Positions 1-8,306 of a stretch of 64,000 nt of DNA are shown here, piece by piece. How positions within the stretch are numbered: position 1 is the stretch's first letter; every line of letters begins with the position of its first letter. Below the pieces are notes generated by a model that ran no database searches, was not told the origin of the DNA, and was given only the letters and a program-made list of their open reading frames with translations. This DNA comes from Ga0077527 sp038106575 (lineage in GTDB: Bacteria > Pseudomonadota > Gammaproteobacteria > Burkholderiales > SG8-41), in assembly GCA_038106575.1 (NCBI GenBank), contig JAYOED010000004.1, positions 12,184 to 76,183 on the forward strand, given 5' to 3'. The translations under genes and the position numbers were made by a program.

Positions 1-1101
1 GCCACCTACATTGATCCGGCCGCCACTGCGGGCATGCAGGGTGCGGAAAAGGTCATACACGAAGTGGAGATTTATGTCGGTATCCTGATCGGACTGGTGA
101 CGTTCTCCGGCTCGGTCATTGCTTTCGGCAAGCTGTCTGGCAAGATCGGCGGCAAGCCGATGCTGCTACCCGGGCGGCACTGGCTAAATCTCGCCGGCCT
201 GCTGATCGTGATTTACTTCGGTGCACAGTTCATCAAGGCTGGCTCTGTCGAAGCCGGCATGGTGCCCTTGATCGTGATGGCGGTAATTTCACTGCTGTTC
301 GGCGTGCACATGGTAATGGCCATTGGCGGTGCCGACATGCCCGTCGTGGTGTCGATGCTCAACAGCTACTCGGGATGGGCGGCTGCAGCGACCGGATTCA
401 TGCTTTCAAATGACCTTCTGATTGTCACCGGTGCGCTAGTGGGTTCCAGCGGTGCGATCCTGTCCTACATCATGTGCCGGGCCATGAATCGCCACTTTAT
501 CAGCGTGATTGCCGGCGGTTTCGGTACCGGCGGCGGCGCGCCTTCAGCCAAGGCGGGCGAGCAACCGCCCGGCGAAGCTGTTCCGGTCAGCGCCGCCGAA
601 ACGGCGGAGATGCTGCGCGAGGCGAAGAACGTGATCATTGTGCCCGGCTACGGTATGGCGGTCGCGCAGGCGCAGCACACGGTGTTCGAGATTACGAAAC
701 TGCTGCGCGAGAAGGGTGTCAATGTGCGTTTCGGCATCCATCCGGTTGCCGGGCGTATGCCGGGGCACATGAACGTGCTGCTGGCGGAGGCCAAGGTGCC
801 CTATGACATCGTCATGGAAATGGATGAGCTGAACGAAGACTTTCCGGACACAGACGTTGCGATGGTCATCGGTGCCAATGACATCGTCAATCCGGCGGCG
901 CAGGATGATCCGGCGAGTCCTATCGCTGGCATGCCGGTGCTGGAAGTGTGGAAAGCGAAAACATCGGTGGTAATGAAGCGTAGCATGGCCTCGGGTTACG
1001 CGGGAGTTGATAACCCACTGTTTTACAAAGAAAATAATCGCATGCTGTTCGGCGATGCCAAGAAGATGCTGGACGAAGTGATGGCCGTTCTGAAGTCATA
1101 A
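1..1101 (+). CDS. pntB: NAD(P) transhydrogenase subunit beta, 5'-truncated by window edge
   Basis: Beta subunit of the inner-membrane proton-translocating transhydrogenase, which uses the proton gradient to drive hydride transfer from NADH to NADP+. The frame is open from base 1, so the gene enters from upstream; about 366 C-terminal residues are seen of a usual ~460. The visible part starts inside the conserved stretch GAEKVIHEVEIYVG, runs through several hydrophobic helices, then enters the soluble NADP(H)-binding domain III with GYGMAVAQAQ, GRMPGHMNVLLAEA and GANDIVNPAA. pntA should lie just upstream, outside the window. The gene ends at TAA 1099-1101 and is followed by a strong terminator at 1356-1385. 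Confidence 0.97.
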   Translation, partial: ATYIDPAATAGMQGAEKVIHEVEIYVGILIGLVTFSGSVIAFGKLSGKIGGKPMLLPGRHWLNLAGLLIVIYFGAQFIKAGSVEAGMVPLIVMAVISLLFGVHMVMAIGGADMPVVVSMLNSYSGWAAAATGFMLSNDLLIVTGALVGSSGAILSYIMCRAMNRHFISVIAGGFGTGGGAPSAKAGEQPPGEAVPVSAAETAEMLREAKNVIIVPGYGMAVAQAQHTVFEITKLLREKGVNVRFGIHPVAGRMPGHMNVLLAEAKVPYDIVMEMDELNEDFPDTDVAMVIGANDIVNPAAQDDPASPIAGMPVLEVWKAKTSVVMKRSMASGYAGVDNPLFYKENNRMLFGDAKKMLDEVMAVLKS

Positions 1102-1120
1102 CCATGCAAAGTAGCGTGTG

Positions 1121-1291
1121 ATGAAAAATCTGCTGATTGCGCTGTCGTTATCGCTGGTTTACGGTTTTGCGGCTGCCGCCAAAGGTGGTTAGTCTGCTCG
1201 GGGAATGAAGGCGGACGCCGCTGCCGCGAAATCTGCCTCGGTTATCGTGCAGGGCGTATCAGCGCGGGCTAAACGCGGCGTGAATGCCTGA
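1121..1291 (+). pseudogene. Small secreted-protein ORF interrupted by an in-frame TAG
   Basis: An ATG at 1121 opens a typical short signal peptide (MKNLLIALSLSLVYGFAAAA), stopped by TAG at 1190-1192. The same frame continues without another stop to TGA 1289-1291, giving an Ala/Lys-rich tail (MKADAAAAKSASVIVQGVS). Ignoring the TAG, this would be a 56-residue secreted basic peptide. I recognise no family. It lies between pntB and its terminator, so it would be co-transcribed with pntB if expressed. It may be a decayed gene, a sequencing error, or chance: the signal-peptide composition is suggestive but the ORF is short. Confidence 0.35.
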
Positions 1292-1355
1292 AATAGGAAA
1301 CCAACAAGGCCTTCATGTCTGTGACGAAAAATATCGTTAAGGTTGTTTGGAGAAC

Positions 1356-1385
1356 AAAAGGGCCGCTGATGGCGGCCCTTTTTTT
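1356..1385 (+). terminator. Rho-independent terminator after pntB
   Basis: Perfect 11-bp inverted repeat AAAAGGGCCGC / GCGGCCCTTTT with a 5-base loop, followed by a run of T. It ends the pntB transcript. The A-run on the 5' side means it can also work on the minus strand, for the convergent DUF3047 gene ending at 1407. Confidence 0.9.
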
Positions 1386-1406
1386 ATGAAGACCCCAGTA
1401 ATTACT

Positions 1407-2174
1407 TTACTGCGTGGCTGCTTTCCCGGGTTGTTCGGACACGCCGAGAAACCGGATGTTGCCGTACCAGGCCTGCGTCTGCTCTCCGGTGTTGTCGGTA
1501 TCGGTCATGATGCCTATCGCGGTAATGCGTCCCGGTTCCTCGCTGAAGGCGCGGCGGAAATCCTCGACCACGTTGCGGCGGACATGCTGCCAGATGCCCA
1601 GGTTGTCAGGCCCGGATTCAGCGACGATCATCCTGATGCGGGAAGTGTGCATGTTGAGGATTACGGTGTCGCGCGGCGCCCTGTTTTCCCAGATGTACAT
1701 CAATGTGGCGTATGGTAGTTGCTGTCCGCTCAGTAGGTGGATGCCGGCGAAAAATAGACGCTCCTGCGCCGGCATACTTTCGAGATCGCCATCAAAACTG
1801 ACCACCAGTCGTACCGGAGAATCCTCAAGGTGTTTTTTGGTGTTGTCGGCTCTGGAGATAGGCTTGTCGATTTTCCAGCTCCAGTCGAGCAGCGGCTGTT
1901 TTCGGGGATCCAGCGACAACGGATGAATCAATCCCGATGCGGAGGAGCTGGCATTGGCATGGACGACGGTGATACCGTTTTCACGGACCAGTCGGTACTC
2001 GGTAGGACGCTTGAATCCAGACAGTATCCACGGTTCCCAGCCCGGCGGCAGCTTTGCCCCCGGCGCATGACCCGAGAAGCTGCGAATTTGTCCAGGTAGC
2101 TGATCATGCGGCAACTGTGTGCAACCTGCCGCAAGCAGCAGAACGCCAGCTGCGATGCTCCAGTTCCTGATCAT
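1407..2174 (-). CDS. DUF3047 family lipoprotein
   Basis: 255-residue predicted lipoprotein. The N-terminus has a hydrophobic run and a lipobox LAAGC with the lipidated Cys at about residue 18. The mature part matches the DUF3047 pattern: a WEPW segment, LDWSWKIDKP, then VRLVVSFDGD, LMYIWENRAPRDTVI and a C-terminal AIGIMTDTDNT-AWYGNI block. DUF3047 proteins are small periplasmic or outer-membrane beta-rich proteins of unknown function. The gene is alone between two gene ends and its 3' side faces the bidirectional terminator after pntB. Confidence 0.85.
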   Translation of the reverse strand: MIRNWSIAAGVLLLAAGCTQLPHDQLPGQIRSFSGHAPGAKLPPGWEPWILSGFKRPTEYRLVRENGITVVHANASSSASGLIHPLSLDPRKQPLLDWSWKIDKPISRADNTKKHLEDSPVRLVVSFDGDLESMPAQERLFFAGIHLLSGQQLPYATLMYIWENRAPRDTVILNMHTSRIRMIVAESGPDNLGIWQHVRRNVVEDFRRAFSEEPGRITAIGIMTDTDNTGEQTQAWYGNIRFLGVSEQPGKAATQ

Positions 2175-2259
2175 GAATTCTCCGGATCGTGCGCGTGATT
2201 AAACCTTGTTGTAACGCAGATTCTAGGCAATCGCGCGCAGCGGGGCGAGTGCCGGGGGG

Positions 2260-3588
2260 TCAGGGGTTGACGGCGATCCGCGCCGGGGCGAGCGGCGGAT
2301 TTTTCGAGAAATAGCGTTTAATGCCGGTGAAAATTGCATCGGCCATCCGGCCCTGATGCTCCGGGCTACGCAGTTTCAGTTCCTCGTCGGGATTGCTAAT
2401 GAAGGCGGTCTCGACCAGGATCGACGGGATGTCCGGCGCCTTCAGCACGGCAAATCCGGCCTGCTCGACGTAATTCTTATGCAGCGAGTTGATGTTGCTC
2501 ATTTCGGAGAGCACCGCCTTGGCCAGCTTCAGGCTGTCATTGATTGATGCCGTCTGTGAGAGGTCGAGCAGCGTCTGCTTCAAATAGGAATCCTTGATCC
2601 TGAGGTTGACGCCGCCGATCAGATCGGCATCGTTTTCCTGTTTGGCCAGCCAGCGTGCAGCGGCTGACGTCGCGCCGCGTTCGGACAGGGTGAAAACCGA
2701 CGACCCCCTGGCTGAGGGCTTGATGAAGGCGTCAGCATGAACCGACACCAGCAAATCTGCTCTGATGCGCCGGGCTTTTTCGACACGGGCGCCCAGAGAC
2801 ATGAAGAAGTCTGCGTCGCGCAGCAGCACGGCGCGCATGCCGGGCTCGTTGTCGATGCGTTTCTTCAGTTTGCGGGAAATTGCGAGCGTGACGTTTTTTT
2901 CGAGAGTGCCGCGATGGCCACGTGCTCCCGGATCTTCGCCGCCGTGGCCGGGGTCGATCGCGATCGTGATCAGTCGCTGCGAGGGCGGGCGATTGGATGG
3001 TGCTGCTGGCGTAGGCGCTTCCGGTGCCACGGCCGCAGGTTCGTTGACATTTCCGGAATGGGCCGCTTCATGCTGTTTCAGGAAGGCCAGCAGCGGATCC
3101 GGCGGCTGCGGCGGATAGATATCGAGCACCAGGCGATGGCCGTATTCGCCGATCGGCGGCAGCGCGAAGGCTTCCGGTTTGACCTGGGTCTTTAGGTCAA
3201 AGACCAGACGCACCGTTCCCGGCTTGAAGCGGCCGACACGCACGCCCTTCAGATAGGGGTCCTCGACGCTGATTTTCCCGGAGATCTCGTTGAGGGTCGC
3301 GCTCAGGGCGACATCGTCGATGTCGAGCACCAGCCGGTCCGGATTGTCGATGCTGAAAAACTTGTAGCGGATCGCCTGCTGCGATTCGATGGTGATCCGT
3401 GTGTAGTCCGGTGCCGGCCACACCCGGGTCGAGGTGACCAGTGTATTTGCAGCGTAAGCGGATACGGCGAGGAAAGCCGCGGAGAGTGCGGACAGCAGCA
3501 GCGGAAATACACGGAAACAGCGGGAGAATGACGGCGTTACCGCCGTCAGGCGGATGACGGATTCCAGTCTGTCAGCTGATCGAAACAA
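2260..3588 (-). CDS. amiC: N-acetylmuramoyl-L-alanine amidase, AmiC type (AMIN + Amidase_3)
   Basis: Periplasmic zinc amidase that cleaves the amide bond between MurNAc and the stem peptide during daughter-cell separation. The 442 residues show a signal peptide ending near SAYA-AN (about residue 47), an AMIN septal-targeting domain at ~50-160, a Pro/Ala linker, and a catalytic domain from ~205: first zinc His in AIDPGHGGEDPGA, Glu in GTLEKNVTL, His in LLVSVHADAF, and catalytic Glu in SILVETAFISNP. The annotated start overlaps the 3' end of tsaE by 43 bases. The tsaE-amiC order is a common proteobacterial arrangement and implies one transcript. The exact start is uncertain. Confidence 0.95.
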   Translation of the reverse strand: MFRSADRLESVIRLTAVTPSFSRCFRVFPLLLSALSAAFLAVSAYAANTLVTSTRVWPAPDYTRITIESQQAIRYKFFSIDNPDRLVLDIDDVALSATLNEISGKISVEDPYLKGVRVGRFKPGTVRLVFDLKTQVKPEAFALPPIGEYGHRLVLDIYPPQPPDPLLAFLKQHEAAHSGNVNEPAAVAPEAPTPAAPSNRPPSQRLITIAIDPGHGGEDPGARGHRGTLEKNVTLAISRKLKKRIDNEPGMRAVLLRDADFFMSLGARVEKARRIRADLLVSVHADAFIKPSARGSSVFTLSERGATSAAARWLAKQENDADLIGGVNLRIKDSYLKQTLLDLSQTASINDSLKLAKAVLSEMSNINSLHKNYVEQAGFAVLKAPDIPSILVETAFISNPDEELKLRSPEHQGRMADAIFTGIKRYFSKNPPLAPARIAVNP

Positions 3589-4037
3589 CGACTGCCTACC
3601 TCCGTGTGCGCTGACAATTCAGCCGTGCGTCCCGCATCGGCAACTCGTAATTCGATTTCCAGATCCGCAGCCGGCAGGCCGGGGGCTTTTTCCGGCCACT
3701 CCACGAGGCATACGGATTCCGGATTGAAATACTCGCGGAAACCGCTTTCCTCAAGTTCCTGTGGATCAAGGAACCGATAAAAATCAAAGTGATACAAGTA
3801 TAACCTAGAAAATTTATAAAGTTCAAGCAGGGTGAAAGTAGGACTTTTGACCCGGCCCTGATAGCCCAGGCCGAGGAGAATGCCGCGGGCAAGGGTGGTT
3901 TTGCCGGCGCCGAGGTCCCCGCGCAGATGGATCACCATACTCGGCTCCAGCAGACCCGCGACGGCGTTGCCGAGCGCGAGGGTGTCAGCCTCGTCGGAGA
4001 GATACAGCTTGCGGCGTTTATGATGCGGGGTATGCAA
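3546..4037 (-). CDS. tsaE: tRNA threonylcarbamoyladenosine biosynthesis ATPase TsaE
   Basis: Small cytoplasmic ATPase of the TsaBDE complex that installs t6A37 on ANN-decoding tRNAs. 163 residues, the usual size. Walker A is GDLGAGKTT at residues ~40-48, followed by the family block SPTFTLLE (~65-72) and HFDFYRFLDPQELEESGF; a later CLVEWPEKAP matches the conserved VEWPE motif. It heads a tsaE-amiC unit. Its 5' end overlaps the divergent queG start by about 18 bases, so the two promoters lie inside each other's coding sequence. Confidence 0.96.
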   Translation of the reverse strand: MHTPHHKRRKLYLSDEADTLALGNAVAGLLEPSMVIHLRGDLGAGKTTLARGILLGLGYQGRVKSPTFTLLELYKFSRLYLYHFDFYRFLDPQELEESGFREYFNPESVCLVEWPEKAPGLPAADLEIELRVADAGRTAELSAHTEVGSRCFDQLTDWNPSSA

Positions 4038-5111
4038 GAGCGTGCGGGCCAGAAAATTGTCGATTGGTCGGGGCTCCGGCGCGACATCGGCCGCTGGGGA
4101 GACGAACTCGGGTTTCAGCAGATCGCCGTTGCCGACTGCGACCTGTCGCAGTCAGAACCGCGTTTGGCTGAATGGCTTGCCCGCGGCTGGCATGGCGACA
4201 TGGATTATATGGCACGCCACGGAATGAAGCGCAGCCGTCCCGCCGAACTGGTCTCAGGAACGCTGCGCGTGATCGTTGCCCGGATTGATTACACGCCGCC
4301 CGCGGCGCGCGACAGTTGGGCGGTCATCAACGACAGCGCGCGTGCATTCATCTCGCGCTATGCGACTGGGCGTGATTACCACAAGGTGTTGCGCGGTAAG
4401 CTGCAGCGGCTGGCAGAGCGGATTGAGCGGGCTGCTGGCGAACATCGTTACCGTGTATTTACCGATAGTGCACCGGTGATGGAGGTTGCGCTGGCCGAGA
4501 AAGCCGGCCTCGGCTGGCGCGGCAAGCACACGCTACTGCTCAACCGCGAAGCCGGTTCGGCATTTTTCCTGGGAGAGATTTACACCGAGCTGCCGTTGCC
4601 GGTCGATGCGCCGCAGACTGAACATTGTGGCACCTGCCGCAAATGCATCGACATCTGTCCGACGCAGGCCATCGTCGCGCCGTACCAGCTCGATGCACGG
4701 CGCTGCATTTCCTACCTAACCATCGAGCTGAAAGGCAGCATACCGGCAGCGCTACGACCGCTGATCGGCAATCGCGTTTACGGTTGTGATGACTGCCAGC
4801 TCGTGTGTCCGTGGAACCGCTTTGCACAGGTCTCTAAAGAGACGGATTTTGCTGTGCGCAACGGCCTGGACGATGCGTCACTAGCTGATCTGTTTTCCTG
4901 GAATGATGCCGAATTCTCGGCACGGCTGGCCGGAAGCGCGATCCACCGTATTGGTCATGAACGCTGGCTGCGCAACCTGGCAGTGGGACTGGGGAATGCG
5001 CCGACGTCACCGGAAATCGTCGCAGCACTGCGTGCGCGTGCCGATGATCGGTCGGCAATGGTGCGTGAACATGTAGCGTGGGCGCTGGGGCGCCACACAG
5101 ATAAAACTTAG
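4020..5111 (+). CDS. queG: Epoxyqueuosine reductase QueG
   Basis: Cobalamin- and Fe-S-dependent enzyme that reduces epoxyqueuosine to queuosine in tRNA, the last step of Q biosynthesis. I place the start at ATG 4020 (363 residues); the frame is open upstream to 3927, but that would run inside tsaE and exceed family length. Visible motifs are GLGWRGKHTLLLN, two 4Fe-4S clusters built from CGTCRKCIDICP and the later YGCDDCQLVCPWN, and a C-terminal HEAT-like region (ALRARADDRSAMVREHVAWAL). The divergent pairing with tsaE groups two anticodon-loop modification genes. Confidence 0.95.
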   Translation: MMRGMQERAGQKIVDWSGLRRDIGRWGDELGFQQIAVADCDLSQSEPRLAEWLARGWHGDMDYMARHGMKRSRPAELVSGTLRVIVARIDYTPPAARDSWAVINDSARAFISRYATGRDYHKVLRGKLQRLAERIERAAGEHRYRVFTDSAPVMEVALAEKAGLGWRGKHTLLLNREAGSAFFLGEIYTELPLPVDAPQTEHCGTCRKCIDICPTQAIVAPYQLDARRCISYLTIELKGSIPAALRPLIGNRVYGCDDCQLVCPWNRFAQVSKETDFAVRNGLDDASLADLFSWNDAEFSARLAGSAIHRIGHERWLRNLAVGLGNAPTSPEIVAALRARADDRSAMVREHVAWALGRHTDKT

Positions 5112-5500
5112 TCAGGCGCTGAGGGTGGTGGTTGGTTCGCCGAAATCAGCGGTGATGATGTCCCATGATTCTTCCGCGGCGAGATCGGATTTCTGACCCG
5201 GGCCTTATTCCGCAGGACGAGCGACGAAGGCGGTGCGCGTGCCGTAGGAACGTGCGGCATCCAGGTTGTTGTTATGTGCGGCGACCATCATCACCTAATA
5301 CGGTTCGCAGCCGAGTAGGCGGATAGCGCCAAGATAAACCTTGGCATCCGGCTCGTAGTGCTGAAAAATCTACACGCACAGGATGACGTCCCACGGCATA
5401 CCGACGGGTTTGTCCATGTTGGCGAGACAGGCGATATCGCCATTGGACAGTGTCGAGATTAGGTATCGCTTTTTGATTCGTGACAGTCTGGCGGCGGCAT
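5112..5500 (-). pseudogene. Haloacid dehalogenase (type II) remnant
   Basis: Minus-strand translation gives a recognisable C-terminal half of an (S)-2-haloacid dehalogenase-like HAD protein: RYLISTLSNGDIACLANMDK, GMPWDVILC, IFQHYEPDAKVYLGAIRLLG, VMMVAAHNNNLDAARSYGTR, and a terminal WDIITADFGEP. The frame is broken by three stops (TAG after ILCV, TAG before VMMVAAH, TAA before GPGQKSD). The N-terminal half with the nucleophilic Asp is missing and is replaced by an unrelated GNAT fragment. It is a decayed gene. None of its stops is TGA, so selenocysteine does not explain them. Confidence 0.8.
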
Positions 5501-5502
5501 CG

Positions 5503-5680
5503 GGCCTGACCGACGCCGCGGCGCTGGAAAGCGGGTTTCACGGCAAGCAGTGACAGATGAGCCTTGGTCTCGTCGAATTCGGCAATTGCGAATCCGGTGA
5601 GCGCATTGCGAGCTTCGGCGACCAGCGCGCAGGTTTCCCTGGAGCGCCGGTGAATTGCGGTTCCCTGGCATACAATCTCA
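5503..5680 (-). pseudogene. GNAT N-acetyltransferase fragment fused to the HAD remnant
   Basis: The minus-strand frame reads RETCALVAEARNALTGFAIA then EFDETKAHLSLLAVKPAFQR, ending in the acetyl-CoA-binding motif A QRRGVGQ. This is the central GNAT fold. The reading stops resembling a GNAT right after that motif (about 5503), where HAD-like sequence starts in another frame. No start codon remains and the 5' end runs into the 3' end of msrB. It looks like a deletion that joined the middle of one gene to the middle of another. Confidence 0.65.
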
Positions 5681-6235
5681 ACCTTGTTTTGGAATGAATT
5701 TCAATGCTACACCGTTGTTGCACCAGCGCTGCCGGGTCGGCAGCGGTCCGTCTTCGAAGACATGGCCGTGGTGGCCACCGCAGCGTGCGCAATGATATTC
5801 GGTGCGCGGCAGGATCAGTTTGTAGTCAGTCTTGGTGGCAAAGGCGCCGGGTATGGTGGTGAAAAAACTCGGCCAGCCGGTTCCGGATTCGTATTTCATC
5901 TCGGAAGTGAAGACCGGAAGATCGCAGCCGGCGCAGACAAATACCCCTGGGCGCTTTTCGCTATTCAGGTGGCTGCTGCCGGGGCGTTCGGTGCCTTCAT
6001 TGCGCAGCACGATGTATTGCGCCGCATTTAGGCGCTTGCGCCATTCATCATCCGCCAGTTTTAGCGGTTGAGCAGCAGAGGGCGCCTTGAAGTTCGTGGC
6101 TAGCAGTGACCGCCAGTTTTTCTGCAGTGCCTCGATGTCCGTCATCGAACTGACCGGGGTGGCCAGTGCCATCCGTGCCAGCGTTGATCCCAGCGCCGTC
6201 AGCGCCAGACCTTGCAGAAATCCGCGTCGCTTCAT
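5678..6235 (-). CDS. msrB: Peptide-methionine (R)-S-oxide reductase MsrB, exported form
   Basis: Reduces methionine-R-sulfoxide in proteins. From ATG 6235 the protein is 185 residues. This start is preferred over the in-frame ATG at 6259 because AAAGGAG sits 8-9 bases upstream and because it places the Tat-like leader MKRRGFLQGLALTALG at the N-terminus. The catalytic domain carries both zinc CxxC pairs (CAGCDLPVF and CARCGGHHGH), the block SGTGWPSF, and the resolving region RWCNNGVALKF with the catalytic Cys. The leader implies a periplasmic repair enzyme of the DUF-like TAT-MsrB group rather than the cytosolic form. Confidence 0.93.
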   Translation of the reverse strand: MKRRGFLQGLALTALGSTLARMALATPVSSMTDIEALQKNWRSLLATNFKAPSAAQPLKLADDEWRKRLNAAQYIVLRNEGTERPGSSHLNSEKRPGVFVCAGCDLPVFTSEMKYESGTGWPSFFTTIPGAFATKTDYKLILPRTEYHCARCGGHHGHVFEDGPLPTRQRWCNNGVALKFIPKQG

Positions 6236-6402
6236 GTCCGTGCTCTCCTTTGTAGCCATCTGACCTAGGGTCGAGCTGAAAATTCCTCAATCACGACTGC
6301 TGATTGTGACATGGCCACAGTCGGGGTATCCGCAAAATCCTTACTCCTGGGGACGGCTGGCAGGGCGGATGCGATAATCCTGCGTCCCCAAGCGAGCGGA
6401 AC

Positions 6403-7392
6403 ATGAAAGCTATACAGATCCATCAGTACGGCGGTCCGGAAGTCCTGCGCCATGTCGATATTCCGGTGCCGGCCGCGGCTCCAGGTACCTTGCTGGTTCG
6501 GATGCACCACGCCGGCATCAACTTCATGGACATTCACACCCGGCAGGGCAAGTACGCAAAGTCGCAAACTTATCCGGTGCGGCTGCCATGCACGCTGGGC
6601 ATGGAGGGTGCTGGCGTTGTTGAGGCGTTGGGCGAAGGCGTGAACACGCACCGCATTGGTGATCGCGTGGCGTGGTGCATCGTCTGGGGTAGCTATGCCG
6701 AATACGCGGTGGTGCCGGCGTGGCGGGCGGCAAAGGTGCCGGTTGCGGTGCCGCTCGATCTCGCCGCAGTTTCCGTTTTCCAGAGCCTTACCGCGCACTA
6801 TCTGGTGCACGACGTCGGCCGGCTCGGCCCGGGCAAGACCTGCCTAGTGCATGCTGCCTCCGGTCGTATCGGCCAGATCATGATCCAGCTCGCGAAACGC
6901 ACCGGCGCGTGCGTGCTGGCGACCACCAGTTCCGCGGACAAGATAGAACTGGCTCGCAAACGCGGCGCCGACGCGGTGTTCCTCTATGAAGGCGGTCGTT
7001 TTGCCGATGCTGCACGCGAAGCCACCGGCGGGCACGGCGTCGATGTGGTCTTCGATGCGCTGGGCAAGAGCACGCTGCGCGACAGTTTTCGTGCGACGCG
7101 AAAACGCGGATTGATCGTCAACTACGGCAGTACCGCTGGATCAGTGAGCGATCTCGATCCGCTGGAACTGGGCGAGGCCGGTTCGCTGTTTCTGACACGC
7201 CCACGCCTCGCAGATCACCTGCGCGATGCTGGGGAAATCAACCGCCGCGCCGATGCTGTTTTTGGCGCGCTGCAGGACGGCTCACTGGTAATCGATATCG
7301 CGGGGCGTTATACCCTCGAAAACGTCGAGATCGCACATGATGCCTACGAGCAGCGCAAAATGTCGGGTAAGGCCGTGCTAGATATCCGCTAA
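6403..7392 (+). CDS. qor: NADPH:quinone oxidoreductase, zinc-free MDR family
   Basis: 329-residue medium-chain reductase predicted to reduce quinones or enones with NADPH. It begins MKAIQIHQYGGPEVL, with the substrate-domain signature HHAGINFMDIHTRQG and GMEGAGVVEALGEGV. The Rossmann motif is AASGRIGQIMIQLAK (usual AAAGGVG), followed by TTSSADKIELARKRGAD and DVVFDALGKSTL. No structural-zinc Cys cluster is present, as expected for the quinone reductase subgroup. It stands alone between the divergent msrB and the convergent amidohydrolase. Confidence 0.92.
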   Translation: MKAIQIHQYGGPEVLRHVDIPVPAAAPGTLLVRMHHAGINFMDIHTRQGKYAKSQTYPVRLPCTLGMEGAGVVEALGEGVNTHRIGDRVAWCIVWGSYAEYAVVPAWRAAKVPVAVPLDLAAVSVFQSLTAHYLVHDVGRLGPGKTCLVHAASGRIGQIMIQLAKRTGACVLATTSSADKIELARKRGADAVFLYEGGRFADAAREATGGHGVDVVFDALGKSTLRDSFRATRKRGLIVNYGSTAGSVSDLDPLELGEAGSLFLTRPRLADHLRDAGEINRRADAVFGALQDGSLVIDIAGRYTLENVEIAHDAYEQRKMSGKAVLDIR

Positions 7393-7404
7393 AACGCCCG
7401 GCGC

Positions 7405-8280
7405 TTAGGCATCCGCCCAGTAAAGCCGTGCCGGATTGTCGACGAGGATTTTTTTGCGTAACGCTTCGTCGTCGCAATAGAGCGCGAACAGGTCGACCAG
7501 TTCACCCTCGTCGGGCATATCGTTGGGTACATTGGGATGTGGCCAGTCGGTGCCCCAGATCACCTGATCAGGCGCAGCTTCAATGATCGCTCGTGCAATC
7601 GGCACCGCGTCATGGAAAGGCCGCTTGCCGCTGGCCGAGACCCGTTCACCGCCGGAAATCTTCACGCAGGCGCGTTCATTCTTCAGCAGCTCCAGCAGGT
7701 TGCGCAGCGGCGCCTGATCCAAACCGCCGGATGATTTGATGCGCCCCATGTGGTCGATGATGAAGCGTACAGGCAACGCATTAAGCATGTCACGGTATTC
7801 TGCGAGGTCCAGCGCGTCGAAGTGCAGCTCGATATGCCAGCCGATATCCTTCACTCGCTCAACAATACGGCGGAAATAGTGCGGATCAGGTGCACCGCCG
7901 AGGTGACGCACGAAGTTGAAGCGAGCTGCGCGTACGCCGCCGGCATGCAGGCCTTCAAGTTCTGCATTACTGATGTCCTTGGCGAGCAATGCGACGCCGC
8001 GATACGAGCCGTTGCTGTGTGCGATGGCATCAAGCATGGCGCTGTTGTCAGTGCCGTGCGGCGTGGCCTGCACGATCACCGCGCGTGATAGTCCGAGGTG
8101 AGCGTGCAATTTTGCCAAGCGTTCGCGTGGAGCAGGTTCGCTTGGCGTGTATGGACGCTTTTCGGCGTAGGGAAATTGTTCCTGAGGGCCGAAGACATGA
8201 CAGTGCGCGTCGCAGGCCCTGGGTGGCGGCACATACACTGGTTTCGTGGGATGGGCGACAGGAGGGCTGATGATGTTCAT
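7405..8280 (-). CDS. Amidohydrolase family 2 protein (PDC-lactonase/LigI-like TIM barrel)
   Basis: 291-residue metal-dependent hydrolase. It has the HxH of beta-strand 1 in CDAHCHVFGP (His 26 and 28), a strand-5 IELHFDA, a strand-6 FIIDHMGR, and the strand-8 Asp in VIWGTDWPHPNVP, the pattern of 2-pyrone-4,6-dicarboxylate lactonase and galactarolactone isomerase relatives. The substrate is probably a lactone or cyclic carboxylate, but the exact one cannot be read from sequence. No close partner gene: the downstream qor is convergent and the upstream GTPase lies 26 bases away on the same strand. Confidence 0.85.
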   Translation of the reverse strand: MNIISPPVAHPTKPVYVPPPRACDAHCHVFGPQEQFPYAEKRPYTPSEPAPRERLAKLHAHLGLSRAVIVQATPHGTDNSAMLDAIAHSNGSYRGVALLAKDISNAELEGLHAGGVRAARFNFVRHLGGAPDPHYFRRIVERVKDIGWHIELHFDALDLAEYRDMLNALPVRFIIDHMGRIKSSGGLDQAPLRNLLELLKNERACVKISGGERVSASGKRPFHDAVPIARAIIEAAPDQVIWGTDWPHPNVPNDMPDEGELVDLFALYCDDEALRKKILVDNPARLYWADA

Positions 8281-8306
8281 AGTTTGAAAAAGCTCAAAAT
8301 CAAATT

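Noticed and set aside
5112..5500. HAD remnant as another selenoprotein
   Set aside because: Its in-frame stops are TAG, TAG and TAA, and the N-terminal half is absent.
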